A stretch of DNA of 27,808 nt from a virus, in the IMG/VR virus record IMGVR_UViG_3300044630_005485, positions 1-27,808 of that record; one strand, written 5' to 3'. This document shows, piece after piece, positions 1 through 7,635 of this stretch (positions are counted from its first letter, which is position 1; each line of letters opens with the position of its first letter). The translations under genes were made by a program, and so were the position numbers. The notes beneath the pieces are model-generated. The model did not search any database. It worked only from the letters and a program-made list of their open reading frames with translations, and had not been told where the DNA came from.

Positions 1-23
1 CAGAAAAAGAAGAAGTAGAGTAA
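1..23 (+). CDS. Possible 3' end of an upstream gene (partial)
   Basis: The first bases can be read in frame 3 as a short acidic tail (EKEEVE) ending at a TAA at 21-23. Frame 1 would instead end in a lysine run with a TAG at 16-18. I prefer frame 3 because nearly all genes here end in TAA, but too little is present to decide or to name a product. Bases 29-42 form a small perfect hairpin (5-bp stem, 4-base loop) just before the next start codon at 45. Confidence 0.25.
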
Positions 24-44
24 GAACCCTGTAATAATACAGAA

Positions 45-1052
45 ATGACAAAGACGTTATTGGTTGACGGAAACAACCTATTAAAAATTGGATTTCACGG
101 TGTTAAAGATTACTTTAACAAAGGTGAGCACATTGGAGGTCTTTGGCACTTTCTAAACACATTACGTAGGTTTATAGAAGAATCTAACTTTAACAAGGTT
201 GTGGTATTTTGGGATGGTGAAACTAGCTCATCACAGAGGAGAATTATCTACCCAAAATACAAACTCAACCGAAAACCATCAGACAATCAACTAAAAGAAG
301 AGTCTTTTTATAATCAACAACAACGAGTTAAACAATACTTAGAAGAAATGTTTGTTAGACAAGTTGAATTTGATAATTCTGAAGCAGACGATTTAATTGC
401 GTACTATTGTAAAATTTCAAAAGGAGAAGATAAAACCATATTTAGTGGGGATAGAGATCTTACGCAACTTATTTCCGATGATGTGACTATATACTCACCT
501 AACACAAAAAAGTATTATAAGAAAGGAGATAAGATTAAATTACACGAAATAGAAATTCCACATTACAATGTAAAAACTTTTAAAATATTATCAGGAGATA
601 AGTCAGATAATATTGATGGAATATATTATTTAGGTGAAAAAACTTTTGTTAAATTATTTCCTGAACTACTTGAAAAAGAAGTTTCATTTACCGATATTTT
701 AACAAGAGGTGAACAACTTTTAAAAGAACAAAAAGATAATACCGTTCTTAAAAATATACTAACAGGTAAAACTAAAGAAGGTATTTTTGGTGATGAATTT
801 TTTGAAATAAATAAAAAAATTGTCGATCTTTCAGAACCATTAATAACAGATGAAGGTAAAGAGTTAGTTGAGTCATATTACTCAGAGTCATTAGATCCTG
901 ATGGTAGGGGGTATAAAAACTTGATTAGAATGATGATGGAAGATGGTTTATTTAAATACCTACCTAAAGGAGACGAACAGTGGGTTTATTTTTTAAAACC
1001 ATTTTTAAAGTTAACAAGAAAAGAAAAAAACAATTTTAAAACAAAAAAGTAA
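45..1052 (+). CDS. 5'-3' exonuclease of the FEN / T4 RNase H family
   Basis: A structure-specific, metal-dependent 5' nuclease. In T4 the related RNase H removes RNA primers and 5' flaps from lagging-strand fragments, and I infer the same role here. The 335 residues compare with about 305 in T4. The PIN-like acidic residues are visible in order: D8 in LLVDGNN, D57 in VVFWDGE, E113/D115/D116 in SEADDLIAYY, and D136/D138 in SGDRDLTQL. A helix-hairpin-helix region follows, with SGDKSDNIDG (D185, D188). The segment YPKYKLNRK near residues 69-77 resembles the arch lysine/arginine patch of the polymerase I exonuclease family. The C-terminal third (about 210-335) is less conserved and lysine-rich. 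It lies 4 bases upstream of the next gene and one gene before a replicative helicase, which supports a replication role. Family assignment is firm; the exact substrate is inferred. Confidence 0.9.
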   Translation: MTKTLLVDGNNLLKIGFHGVKDYFNKGEHIGGLWHFLNTLRRFIEESNFNKVVVFWDGETSSSQRRIIYPKYKLNRKPSDNQLKEESFYNQQQRVKQYLEEMFVRQVEFDNSEADDLIAYYCKISKGEDKTIFSGDRDLTQLISDDVTIYSPNTKKYYKKGDKIKLHEIEIPHYNVKTFKILSGDKSDNIDGIYYLGEKTFVKLFPELLEKEVSFTDILTRGEQLLKEQKDNTVLKNILTGKTKEGIFGDEFFEINKKIVDLSEPLITDEGKELVESYYSESLDPDGRGYKNLIRMMMEDGLFKYLPKGDEQWVYFLKPFLKLTRKEKNNFKTKK

Positions 1053-1056
1053 AAAA

Positions 1057-1509
1057 ATGAAAGAACAAATTGATGTTACCAAAGTAGAATTTTTAATAAC
1101 ACTTAATGATAATTTTGTGGTACAAAGATTTTTTAATGTAAAAAACTTTAACAAAAATTCAAAAAACAGTTTAGACTTATATGAGTATGTAAAAAATTTA
1201 TCACACTCACTCCAAACAAAACTTAGAAATAAAAGTGTTGTCTATATGTTAGAAAATAGATATCAAATAGAAGAAGATCCGACAGTCTTAGAAACATCAA
1301 ATACAGATGGTCCTGAAACATTTAACATTATTTTAAAATTAGGAAATGAGACAATTTGTCATAGGTCTTTAGACGCTAAAGTTTACCCACCAAAGGTAAG
1401 ATATACGTTAGACGTTAGACCAGACATAAAAACAATATTGAAAGATTTAACTGACATTTTATCAGATAAAAAATTATCTTTCAATTACCTAAATTATTCA
1501 CTCGCTTAA
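1057..1509 (+). CDS. Unidentified 150-residue protein between the exonuclease and helicase genes
   Basis: I do not recognise this protein. It is 150 residues long, charged and soluble, with no membrane segment, signal peptide or cysteine motif. The middle and C-terminal parts (about 85-150) alternate hydrophobic and polar residues, suggesting beta strands followed by a final helix. The ATG follows the exonuclease stop by 4 bases with a run of A's in front, the usual start context here. Its place between the primer-removing nuclease and the helicase makes a replication accessory role possible, for example helicase loading, but no motif shows this. It is very likely a real gene because of the tight operon packing and full use of the space. 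Confidence 0.75.
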   Translation: MKEQIDVTKVEFLITLNDNFVVQRFFNVKNFNKNSKNSLDLYEYVKNLSHSLQTKLRNKSVVYMLENRYQIEEDPTVLETSNTDGPETFNIILKLGNETICHRSLDAKVYPPKVRYTLDVRPDIKTILKDLTDILSDKKLSFNYLNYSLA

Positions 1510-1516
1510 TCATATT

Positions 1517-1530
1517 TATCTTTAAAGATA
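1517..1530. promoter_or_regulatory. Perfect 14-bp palindrome upstream of the helicase start
   Basis: The sequence TATCTTTAAAGATA reads the same on both strands and lies in the 38-base gap before the helicase start at 1548. It overlaps an ATATTTATCT stretch that resembles the motif found upstream of structural genes. It could be a binding site for a dimeric regulator. In such AT-rich DNA a chance palindrome cannot be excluded. Confidence 0.25.
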
Positions 1531-1547
1531 TAAAAAAAATCACAAGT

Positions 1548-2930
1548 ATGTCAGACAAAAAAAACTTCGGGTATTTAGGAAATACGTTTCAAATACAACT
1601 TTTAAATAACATTATTACGTATAAAGATTTTTCTAATTCCATACTTGAAGTAATTGAACCAACTTATTTTGATAATCAGTATTTTAAGATTATTTGTCAA
1701 ATGATTAAAGAATACTATTCTAAGTATGAACATACACCTACGTTTGATACTTTAGAACAACTTACAAAGTCAGAAATTACTTCTGCAATGGCTCAGAAGA
1801 GTATTTTAGATACTTTAAAACAAGTTAAAGAAGTACCAGATGAGGGTTCAATATTTGTCCAAGAAAAATCTTTAAAATTTTGTAAACAACAAGAGCTCCA
1901 AAAAGTAATGACTAAAGCGCAATCAATCATTGATAAAGGTGATTTTGAGAGTTATGATAAGTTAGAAGAAATGGTTAGGGGAGCACTTCAAGTTGGTGAA
2001 GTAGATAAAGGAACAAGTGATGTATTTTTTAACCTTGATGAAGTTTTAGACGACGATTACAGACACCCAATTCCAATTGGGGTACCCGGTATCGATAATT
2101 TATTAAAAGGAGGATTAGCCAAAGGAGAAATTGGCGTTATTTTAGCCCCTACCGGAGTTGGTAAATCTACGTTCACAACCAAAATTGCAAATCACGCATT
2201 TAACTTAGGGTATAACGTTCTTCAAATATTTTTTGAAGACAACCCAAAAATTATTCAAAGAAAACACTTTACACTTTGGACAGGTTTTCATCCCGATGAT
2301 TTATCTGAAAACAAAACTGAAGTTATGGAAAAAGTTAAACACATTCAGTCAACGAGAAAAAATAAGTTGATAATGAAAAAGTTGGCCTCAGACACCGTAA
2401 CTATGAATCAGATTAAAAATCAAGTAAGAAAGATGATTGCCGAGGGAATAAAAATTGATATGATTATCTTAGATTATATTGATTGTGTGGTTCCTGATAA
2501 GATGTTAGGTGATGAATGGAAAAGCGAAGGATCGGTCATGCGAGGATTTGAAGCAATGTGTCATGAATTGGATATTGCGGGTTGGACAGCAACACAAGGT
2601 AATAGAAACTCAATCTCATCTGAAGTTGTAACTACAGATCAAATGGGTGGTTCTATTAAAAAGGCACAAGTTGGTCACGTAATTATTACTGTAGCAAAAA
2701 GTCTTCAACAAAAAGAAATGAATTTAGCAACAATAGCGATTACTAAATCAAGAATAGGTAAAGATGGAATCATATTTGAAAACTGTAAGTTCGATAACGG
2801 TATGTTAGAAATAGACACAGAACAAAGTGTGACATTCTTAGGTCACGAAGAACAAAAAGAAGAAAAAAATCGTAACAGAATAAAAGAGCTGTTAGAAAGA
2901 AAAAAACAAAAAGAACAACAAGAATCTTAA
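1548..2930 (+). CDS. DnaB/gp41-type replicative DNA helicase
   Basis: An ATP-driven hexameric helicase that unwinds the replication fork, of the RecA-fold DnaB / T4 gp41 superfamily (460 residues, typical length). The N-terminal helical region (about 1-150) matches the position of the DnaB N-terminal domain. The core begins near PIGVPGIDNLLKGGL (175-190). Walker A is APTGVGKST (200-208, with K206) and IFFED at 227-231 holds the likely catalytic glutamate. Walker B is DMIILDYID (304-312), followed by WTATQGNRN with Q350. The late motif ITKSRIGKDG (398-407) corresponds to the arginine-finger region. The C-terminus is a highly charged K/E/Q tail (about 434-460), common in hexameric helicases that bind partners. 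No separate primase is visible in the window. Confidence is high for the helicase family. Confidence 0.93.
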   Translation: MSDKKNFGYLGNTFQIQLLNNIITYKDFSNSILEVIEPTYFDNQYFKIICQMIKEYYSKYEHTPTFDTLEQLTKSEITSAMAQKSILDTLKQVKEVPDEGSIFVQEKSLKFCKQQELQKVMTKAQSIIDKGDFESYDKLEEMVRGALQVGEVDKGTSDVFFNLDEVLDDDYRHPIPIGVPGIDNLLKGGLAKGEIGVILAPTGVGKSTFTTKIANHAFNLGYNVLQIFFEDNPKIIQRKHFTLWTGFHPDDLSENKTEVMEKVKHIQSTRKNKLIMKKLASDTVTMNQIKNQVRKMIAEGIKIDMIILDYIDCVVPDKMLGDEWKSEGSVMRGFEAMCHELDIAGWTATQGNRNSISSEVVTTDQMGGSIKKAQVGHVIITVAKSLQQKEMNLATIAITKSRIGKDGIIFENCKFDNGMLEIDTEQSVTFLGHEEQKEEKNRNRIKELLERKKQKEQQES

Positions 2931-2955
2931 AATAAATTATTAAAATAAAATAAAA

Positions 2956-4815
2956 ATGGATATTTCGCAAAAAATATTAAGTGACATTACTGTCTTTATG
3001 AAATACGCTAAGTTTCAACCTGAAAAGAACCGTAGAGAGACTTGGGAAGAGTTGGTAACACGTAACAAAGAAATGCACCAACGTAAGTACCCACACATCA
3101 AAAATGAGATTGAAGAGGTATATAAAATGGTGTACGACAAGAAAGTATTACCATCTATGAGATCTTTACAATTTGGTGGAAAACCAATCGAGATTTCACC
3201 AAACAGAGTTTACAATTGTGCATATATGCCAATCGATCACGTTGACTCATTTTCTGAAACAATGTTTTTACTTTTAGGCGGAACAGGAGTTGGTTACTCA
3301 GTTCAAAAACACCACGTTGAAAAATTACCAGATATTAAAAAACCAAACCCTGAAAGAACAAGACGTTACTTAATTGGTGACTCTATTGAAGGGTGGGCGG
3401 ACGCCATTAAAGTATTGATGGAATCATACTTAGGTTATAAGTCATCAACACCTGTATTTGACTTTTCAGATATCAGACAAAAAGGTGCGATGCTTGTAAC
3501 ATCAGGTGGAAAGGCGCCAGGACCTCAACCACTAAAAGATTGTATCCACAACATTACAAAGGTATTGGATAACAAAAAAGACGGTGAAAAATTAACACCA
3601 ATCGAAACTCACGATATAGTATGTCATATTGCAGATGCCGTACTTGCGGGTGGTATCAGAAGAGCGGCACTTATCTCATTATTCTCGGCTGATGATGAAG
3701 AAATGATTTCTTGTAAATCAGGTAGTTGGTGGGAACAAAACGCACAAAGAGGTAGAGCAAATAACTCGGCGGTACTTCTTCGTCACAAAATCACAAAAGA
3801 ATTCTTTATGGATTTGTGGAAACGTATTGAGTTGTCAGGGGCAGGTGAACCAGGAATATATCTATCTAACGATAAAGATTGGGGAACAAACCCTTGTTGT
3901 GAAATCGCACTTCGACCATTCCAATTCTGTAACTTATGTGAAGTTAATGCTTCGGATATTGAATCACAAGAAGATTTTGATGCGAGAGTTAAGGCGGCAT
4001 CATTTATTGGAACTTTACAAGCAGGATACACTGATTTTCATTACCTAAGAGATATTTGGAAAAGAACAACTGAAAAAGATGCCCTTATTGGTGTTGGAAT
4101 GACAGGTATTGGTTCAGGTGTGGTTTTGGGTTACGATATGAAAAAAGCGGCTAAAATGGTTAAAGAAGAAAACGAAAGAGTTGCTGGACTTATTGGAATC
4201 AACAAATCTGCAAGAACAACAACCGTTAAACCATCAGGAACCTCATCATTAGTTTTAGGTACATCATCAGGAATCCATGCTTGGCATAACGATTACTATC
4301 TAAGAAGAATTCGTGTAGGTAAAAATGAATCTATCTATTCTTATTTGGCAATTAATCACCCTGAGTTAATTGAAGATGAGTTTTTCCGTCCTCACGATAC
4401 TGCAGTAATCACTATCCCACAAAGAGCACCAGAAGGTTCCATTGTTAGACACGAATCAGTATTCCAAATGTTGGAAAGGGTTAAAAAAGTTTCTCAAGAG
4501 TGGATTAAACCCGGACATAGAAACGGACAGAATACTCACAACGTATCGGCAACAGTTTCAATTAAAGAAGATGAATGGGAATTAGTTGGTGAGTGGATGT
4601 GGAATAATAGAGATTTTTATAATGGATTATCAGTGTTACCATACAATGGAGGAACATATACACAGGCACCATTTGAAGATTGTACTAAAGAAGATTTTGA
4701 AAGATTGGTTAAAACATTGTCAGATGTTGATCTTACAAAAGTTATTGAGTTACAAGATAACACCGATCTACGAGGGGAAGCTGCTTGTGCGGGTGGTGCA
4801 TGTGAAATTGTTTAA
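2956..4815 (+). CDS. nrdJ: Adenosylcobalamin-dependent (class II) ribonucleotide reductase
   Basis: Reduces ribonucleotides to deoxyribonucleotides for phage DNA synthesis, using a thiyl radical generated from adenosylcobalamin, so no small subunit gene is needed; none is present. Visible features: first redox cysteine C88 in RVYNCAYMP, a glycine-rich segment LLLGGTGVGYSV (106-116), the family block VLAGGIRRAALI (229-240), and the active-site triad N312/C314/E316 in NPCCEI. The PSGTSS loop is near 425-430, and the C-terminal thiol pair is C611 and C616 in ACAGGAC. At 619 residues it is shorter than the Lactobacillus enzyme (about 739), so it is a compact viral form. The residue after the radical cysteine is Cys where Gly is common. 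Base composition is visibly more GC-rich than the neighbouring structural genes. Class I is less likely given the AGGIRRAA block and the lack of nrdB. Confidence 0.9.
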   Translation: MDISQKILSDITVFMKYAKFQPEKNRRETWEELVTRNKEMHQRKYPHIKNEIEEVYKMVYDKKVLPSMRSLQFGGKPIEISPNRVYNCAYMPIDHVDSFSETMFLLLGGTGVGYSVQKHHVEKLPDIKKPNPERTRRYLIGDSIEGWADAIKVLMESYLGYKSSTPVFDFSDIRQKGAMLVTSGGKAPGPQPLKDCIHNITKVLDNKKDGEKLTPIETHDIVCHIADAVLAGGIRRAALISLFSADDEEMISCKSGSWWEQNAQRGRANNSAVLLRHKITKEFFMDLWKRIELSGAGEPGIYLSNDKDWGTNPCCEIALRPFQFCNLCEVNASDIESQEDFDARVKAASFIGTLQAGYTDFHYLRDIWKRTTEKDALIGVGMTGIGSGVVLGYDMKKAAKMVKEENERVAGLIGINKSARTTTVKPSGTSSLVLGTSSGIHAWHNDYYLRRIRVGKNESIYSYLAINHPELIEDEFFRPHDTAVITIPQRAPEGSIVRHESVFQMLERVKKVSQEWIKPGHRNGQNTHNVSATVSIKEDEWELVGEWMWNNRDFYNGLSVLPYNGGTYTQAPFEDCTKEDFERLVKTLSDVDLTKVIELQDNTDLRGEAACAGGACEIV

Positions 4816-4818
4816 GTC

Positions 4819-4899
4819 ATGAAAGTACAATGGGGAAATAATACAACGTTAACATACCAAGTTTTGTTGGCGTTTTATAATCTAAGAAAACAAAATTAA
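4819..4899 (+). CDS. Possible 26-residue microprotein
   Basis: An ATG at 4819, three bases after the reductase stop, opens a 26-codon frame beginning MKVQWGNNTT and ending in LRKQN, with its TAA at 4897-4899 directly touching the ATG of the next gene at 4900. The frame fills the gap exactly, as expected for a real gene in this densely packed operon. The peptide has an amphipathic, weakly hydrophobic middle (YQVLLAFYNL). I recognise no family. A leader or spacer reading frame formed by chance is the alternative. Confidence 0.45.
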   Translation: MKVQWGNNTTLTYQVLLAFYNLRKQN

Positions 4900-5127
4900 A
4901 TGACAGTAAACGCATCTAAAGATTGGATACAGGAATTGTATGTGAAGGAGTTTATGAAACCTAAACTCCTTCCTACAGATTTTTACTATGATAAAAATGG
5001 TAGAATGGTAATGACGGAAGAGTATCACAAACGGAGAGGAAGTTGTTGTGGTAATAGATGTTTACATTGTCCATATGAACCAAAACACGAAAAAGGAAAT
5101 AATGATTTACAAAAATCCCGACAATAA
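4900..5127 (+). CDS. DUF5522-like small four-cysteine protein
   Basis: A 75-residue protein whose C-terminal half carries the motif RRGSCCGNRCLHCPYEPK (46-63), with C49, C50, C54 and C57. This matches the DUF5522 family pattern as I remember it from Bacteroidota, where a short stretch like YYDKNGRMVMTEEYH (29-43) precedes the cysteines; both parts are present here. The cysteines plausibly bind a metal ion, probably zinc or an iron-sulfur cluster. The cellular role of the family is not known to me. The ATG at 4900 immediately follows the TAA of the small upstream frame, and the stop at 5125-5127 lies inside a terminator loop. It is probably a host gene acquired by the phage, placed last in the nucleotide-metabolism operon. 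Confidence 0.8.
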   Translation: MTVNASKDWIQELYVKEFMKPKLLPTDFYYDKNGRMVMTEEYHKRRGSCCGNRCLHCPYEPKHEKGNNDLQKSRQ

Positions 5128-5140
5128 ATCGGGATTTTTT
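5111..5140 (+). terminator. Rho-independent terminator ending the replication/metabolism operon
   Basis: A perfect 10-bp inverted repeat (arms 5111-5120 and 5130-5139, core ATCCCG/CGGGAT) with a 9-base loop, ending in a run of six T's at 5135-5140. It is by far the strongest terminator-like structure I found. The TAA stop of the DUF5522-like gene (5125-5127) lies within the loop. The flanking A and T runs mean it could also act on the opposite strand, but no minus-strand gene is visible. Confidence 0.88.
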
Positions 5141-5149
5141 ATTTTATAT

Positions 5150-5159
5150 CTATTTATTA
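5150..5159 (+). promoter_or_regulatory. Candidate late promoter element upstream of gp25
   Basis: CTATTTATTA lies 10 bases after the terminator and 29 bases before the gp25 start at 5189. The identical 10-mer occurs at 7616-7625, and close variants at 16176-16185 and 25472-25481, all before structural genes. The placement right after a terminator is what a new transcription unit needs. The role is inferred from recurrence and position only. Confidence 0.45.
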
Positions 5160-5188
5160 GAAAATCCATAACATTATATTTATATAAT

Positions 5189-5725
5189 ATGGCTAATAAC
5201 GAAACTTATGGTATAAATTTTCCATTTAGACAAAGTTCATTTGGTAAGTACCTATCTTTATCTAGAGATAAGGATCAAGAAATAAGATCTAGTTTACTAC
5301 ATTTAATATTAACAAGAAGGGGTAGTAGATACATGCTACCAAATTTTGGTACTAGACTGTATGAATTTATTTTTGATCCACTTGACGGGATAACTTTTGA
5401 TGCTATTAAAGAAGACATACAACAGGCATGTGATGAGTTTATACCCGATTTAAATATCATAAGTATAACACTAACACCTTACGTTCTTTTAACAGAAAAA
5501 CAACAATCAGAGAATAAAATAATTTTTAACCCAAAAGAATATGTTTCTGAAGGAACTCTTTACCAACAGTTTGAAACAATAAATTCAGATGAAGAACTTA
5601 AAGATGTAGGTATTTATAGATTACCTGGAAAAAATACAGAGGAATATACTGCTAAACTAAAAATAGAATATTCAATAGATAATGACCCATTTGGTTCTAA
5701 ACAATTTGTTATAATTAATATATAA
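5189..5725 (+). CDS. Baseplate wedge protein, gp25 / GPW family
   Basis: The small wedge subunit that, in contractile tails, joins the baseplate to the sheath. T4 gp25 is the best-known relative, and its family is conserved in contractile injection systems. At 178 residues it is a little longer than T4 gp25 (132) because of a C-terminal extension (about 110-178). The family signature is clear: EIRSSLLHLILTRRGSR (31-47) followed by PNFGTRLYEFIFDP (51-64). I chose the ATG at 5189 (MANNETYG) rather than the longer frame opening at 5048. That extension would overlap the upstream gene and run through the terminator, and the 5189 start places the signature where the family has it. The stop overlaps the next start by one base (TAATG), so translation of gp25 and gp6 is probably coupled, consistent with their direct contact in the wedge. 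Confidence 0.93.
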   Translation: MANNETYGINFPFRQSSFGKYLSLSRDKDQEIRSSLLHLILTRRGSRYMLPNFGTRLYEFIFDPLDGITFDAIKEDIQQACDEFIPDLNIISITLTPYVLLTEKQQSENKIIFNPKEYVSEGTLYQQFETINSDEELKDVGIYRLPGKNTEEYTAKLKIEYSIDNDPFGSKQFVIINI

Positions 5726-7563
5726 TGGCTGATAGAAAAATATCATATACACAGAGAGATTTTGTTGGTTTAAGAGACGAACTACTTAATTATGTGCAAA
5801 ATTACTACCCTGAACTAATACAAAATTTTAATGACGCTTCAGTTTTTTCTGTATTAATGGATTTAAATGCCGGTATTGCAGATAATCTACATTACCATAT
5901 AGATAGGAGCTTACAAGAAACAGTATTACAATATGCACAACAAAAATCTTCAATATATAATATTGCAAGAACGTATGGTTTAAAAATCCCTGGATATCGT
6001 CCTTCTGTTGCTGTAGTGGACTTTTCAATCCAAGTACCTGCTTTTGGTGATTCTGAAGATATTAGATATTTAGGTAAGATAAAGGCGGGATCTCAATTTT
6101 TTGGTGCTGGTAATTCATTTGAAAACCAGTACGATATTGATTTTTCAACACAGTATAATGAACAGGGATATGTGAATAGAACTAAAATACCTACTTTTGA
6201 TGCTAATAATAAAATTATAAATTATGTTATTACAAAAAGAGAGGTTGTTGTAAATGGAACAACAAAAGTTTTTAAAATAGTAATAAATCCTTCAGATGTT
6301 ATTCCATTTTTTAGTTTTTTCTTACCTGAAAAAAATGTTCTTGGAGTTACTAGTATAATACAAAAAGAAGGTAGCTCATTTCAAGGAACCCCACCCTTTT
6401 CAGATTTCCAAAGTGAAAACGGAAGATGGTATGAAGTAGATGCTTTGGCTGAAGATACCGTTTTTGTTGATGACCCAACTAAACCTGTAGATGCTAATGG
6501 AGTAAGAGGTGGAAAATATATAGAAACAGATAATAGGTTTATAACCGAATATACTCCTGAAGGTTATTTAAAAGTTCAATTTGGTGCCGGCACAACAACA
6601 CCAAATGAACAATTAGAACAATTTACAAATGTAGGAGTACCTTTAAATTTGGCTGATTATCAAAATAATATAGGTTTAGGATTAACAGTAAAACCAAACA
6701 CAACATTATTTGTACAATATCGAGTTGGTGGAGGTGCGTCTACAAATGTCGGTGTAGGAGTGATAAATCAAGTTGGTACAATAGACTTTGCAATAAATGG
6801 ACCAAATCCGACTGTAACAAAAAATGTACAACAATCCTTAACATTAAGAAACGTTACCGCAGCAATAGGTGGTGCTAATCCACCAACAACGGAAGAAGTT
6901 AGAAATATGGTATCGTTTAATTTTGCGGCACAAAAAAGGGCGGTTACGGTTAATGATTATAAATCAATAATTGAAACTATGCCTGGTAGATATGGTGCTC
7001 CTGGTAAAGTTTCTATAACCGAAAAAGATAATAAAATTGTTGTACAAATACTATCATATGAAAGTGGAGGTAAATTAACACAAGTGGCTTCAAACAATTT
7101 AAAAACAAACTTGGCAACTTACTTGTCTAAGTATAGAATGGTTAACGACTATATTGTTATAGATAGTGCTAAAGTTATTGATTTAGAATTTGAAATATCA
7201 ACAGTATTAGAATCAGATAGGAATCAAAACGAAATAGTATCAACTATCATAGAACAAGTGTCTGATTATATGAACCCAAATAATAGAGATTTAGGTGGTA
7301 GTGTTAATGTTTCAGAGATTAGAAAAAGAATACAAAACTTAGGGGGAGTTTTAAGTGTCCCTGAAATAAAAGTATTTAATAAAGTTGGAGGTAACTATTC
7401 TTCTTCTGAAACTTCACAAAAATATAAAGATCCAATAACAAGAGAAATACAGTTAATTGACGATACAATTTTTGCTGAACCAGACCAAGCGTATCAAGTA
7501 AGATATGATAATGCTGATATAAAAGTTAGAACTAAAACTTTTAAAGCTGTCGACTTTTCTTAA
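5725..7563 (+). CDS. Baseplate wedge protein, gp6 / Baseplate J-like family
   Basis: The central ring-forming wedge protein of contractile-tail baseplates. In T4, gp6 dimers form the inner iris and bind gp25 and gp7. The protein has 612 residues, against 660 in T4. The N-terminus has the usual opening: KISYTQRDFVGLRDELLNY, then NDASVFSVLMDLNAGIADNL and HYHIDRSLQE, where each subunit starts with a helical segment before beta domains. A later stretch with AAQKRAVTVNDYKSIIE (about residues 398-414) is the segment typical of J-like proteins, followed by a domain with the GGSVNVSEIRKRIQNLGGV region (about 525-543). It is coupled to gp25 by a one-base overlap. No truncation is seen. The family call is strong; direct ring formation is taken from T4. 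Confidence 0.92.
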   Translation: MADRKISYTQRDFVGLRDELLNYVQNYYPELIQNFNDASVFSVLMDLNAGIADNLHYHIDRSLQETVLQYAQQKSSIYNIARTYGLKIPGYRPSVAVVDFSIQVPAFGDSEDIRYLGKIKAGSQFFGAGNSFENQYDIDFSTQYNEQGYVNRTKIPTFDANNKIINYVITKREVVVNGTTKVFKIVINPSDVIPFFSFFLPEKNVLGVTSIIQKEGSSFQGTPPFSDFQSENGRWYEVDALAEDTVFVDDPTKPVDANGVRGGKYIETDNRFITEYTPEGYLKVQFGAGTTTPNEQLEQFTNVGVPLNLADYQNNIGLGLTVKPNTTLFVQYRVGGGASTNVGVGVINQVGTIDFAINGPNPTVTKNVQQSLTLRNVTAAIGGANPPTTEEVRNMVSFNFAAQKRAVTVNDYKSIIETMPGRYGAPGKVSITEKDNKIVVQILSYESGGKLTQVASNNLKTNLATYLSKYRMVNDYIVIDSAKVIDLEFEISTVLESDRNQNEIVSTIIEQVSDYMNPNNRDLGGSVNVSEIRKRIQNLGGVLSVPEIKVFNKVGGNYSSSETSQKYKDPITREIQLIDDTIFAEPDQAYQVRYDNADIKVRTKTFKAVDFS

Positions 7564-7589
7564 TTTATTTATTTTAATTTGTTTAGTGT

Positions 7590-7606
7590 TACTTTTTTGA
7601 AAAGTA
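7590..7606 (+). other. Short AT-rich inverted repeat between gp6 and the 1609-residue gene
   Basis: Perfect 7-bp arms (TACTTTT and AAAAGTA) with a 3-base loop lie in the 72-base gap after gp6. No T-run follows the hairpin and the stem has only one G/C pair, so I do not call it a terminator. It sits 10 bases before a copy of the candidate late promoter element. Confidence 0.3.
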
Positions 7607-7615
7607 CTAAAATAA

Positions 7616-7625
7616 CTATTTATTA
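7616..7625 (+). promoter_or_regulatory. Candidate late promoter element, second exact copy
   Basis: CTATTTATTA, identical to the copy at 5150-5159, lies 10 bases before the ATG at 7636. The 72-base gap here is one of the longest in the structural region, which would fit an internal promoter. A short distance to the start codon leaves little room for a 5' leader, so a translation-related or chance role is also possible. Confidence 0.4.
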
Positions 7626-7635
7626 AAAAAATCGG

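Noticed and set aside
2770-2970. Minus-strand frame with a hydrophobic Phe/Leu-rich product
   Set aside because: It mirrors the Lys/Glu-rich 3' end of the helicase gene; such antisense frames arise from AAA/GAA-rich coding sequence.
4586-4822. Alternative + strand frame within the 3' end of the ribonucleotide reductase
   Set aside because: It lies inside the strongly supported reductase, and the protein shows no recognisable features.
5048-5188. Longer gp25 starting at 5048
   Set aside because: The extra 47 residues overlap the DUF5522-like gene and pass through the terminator; the ATG at 5189 gives the normal family N-terminus.
7590-7606. Terminator after gp6
   Set aside because: The stem is AT-only apart from one pair and no T-run follows, so I list it only as an inverted repeat.
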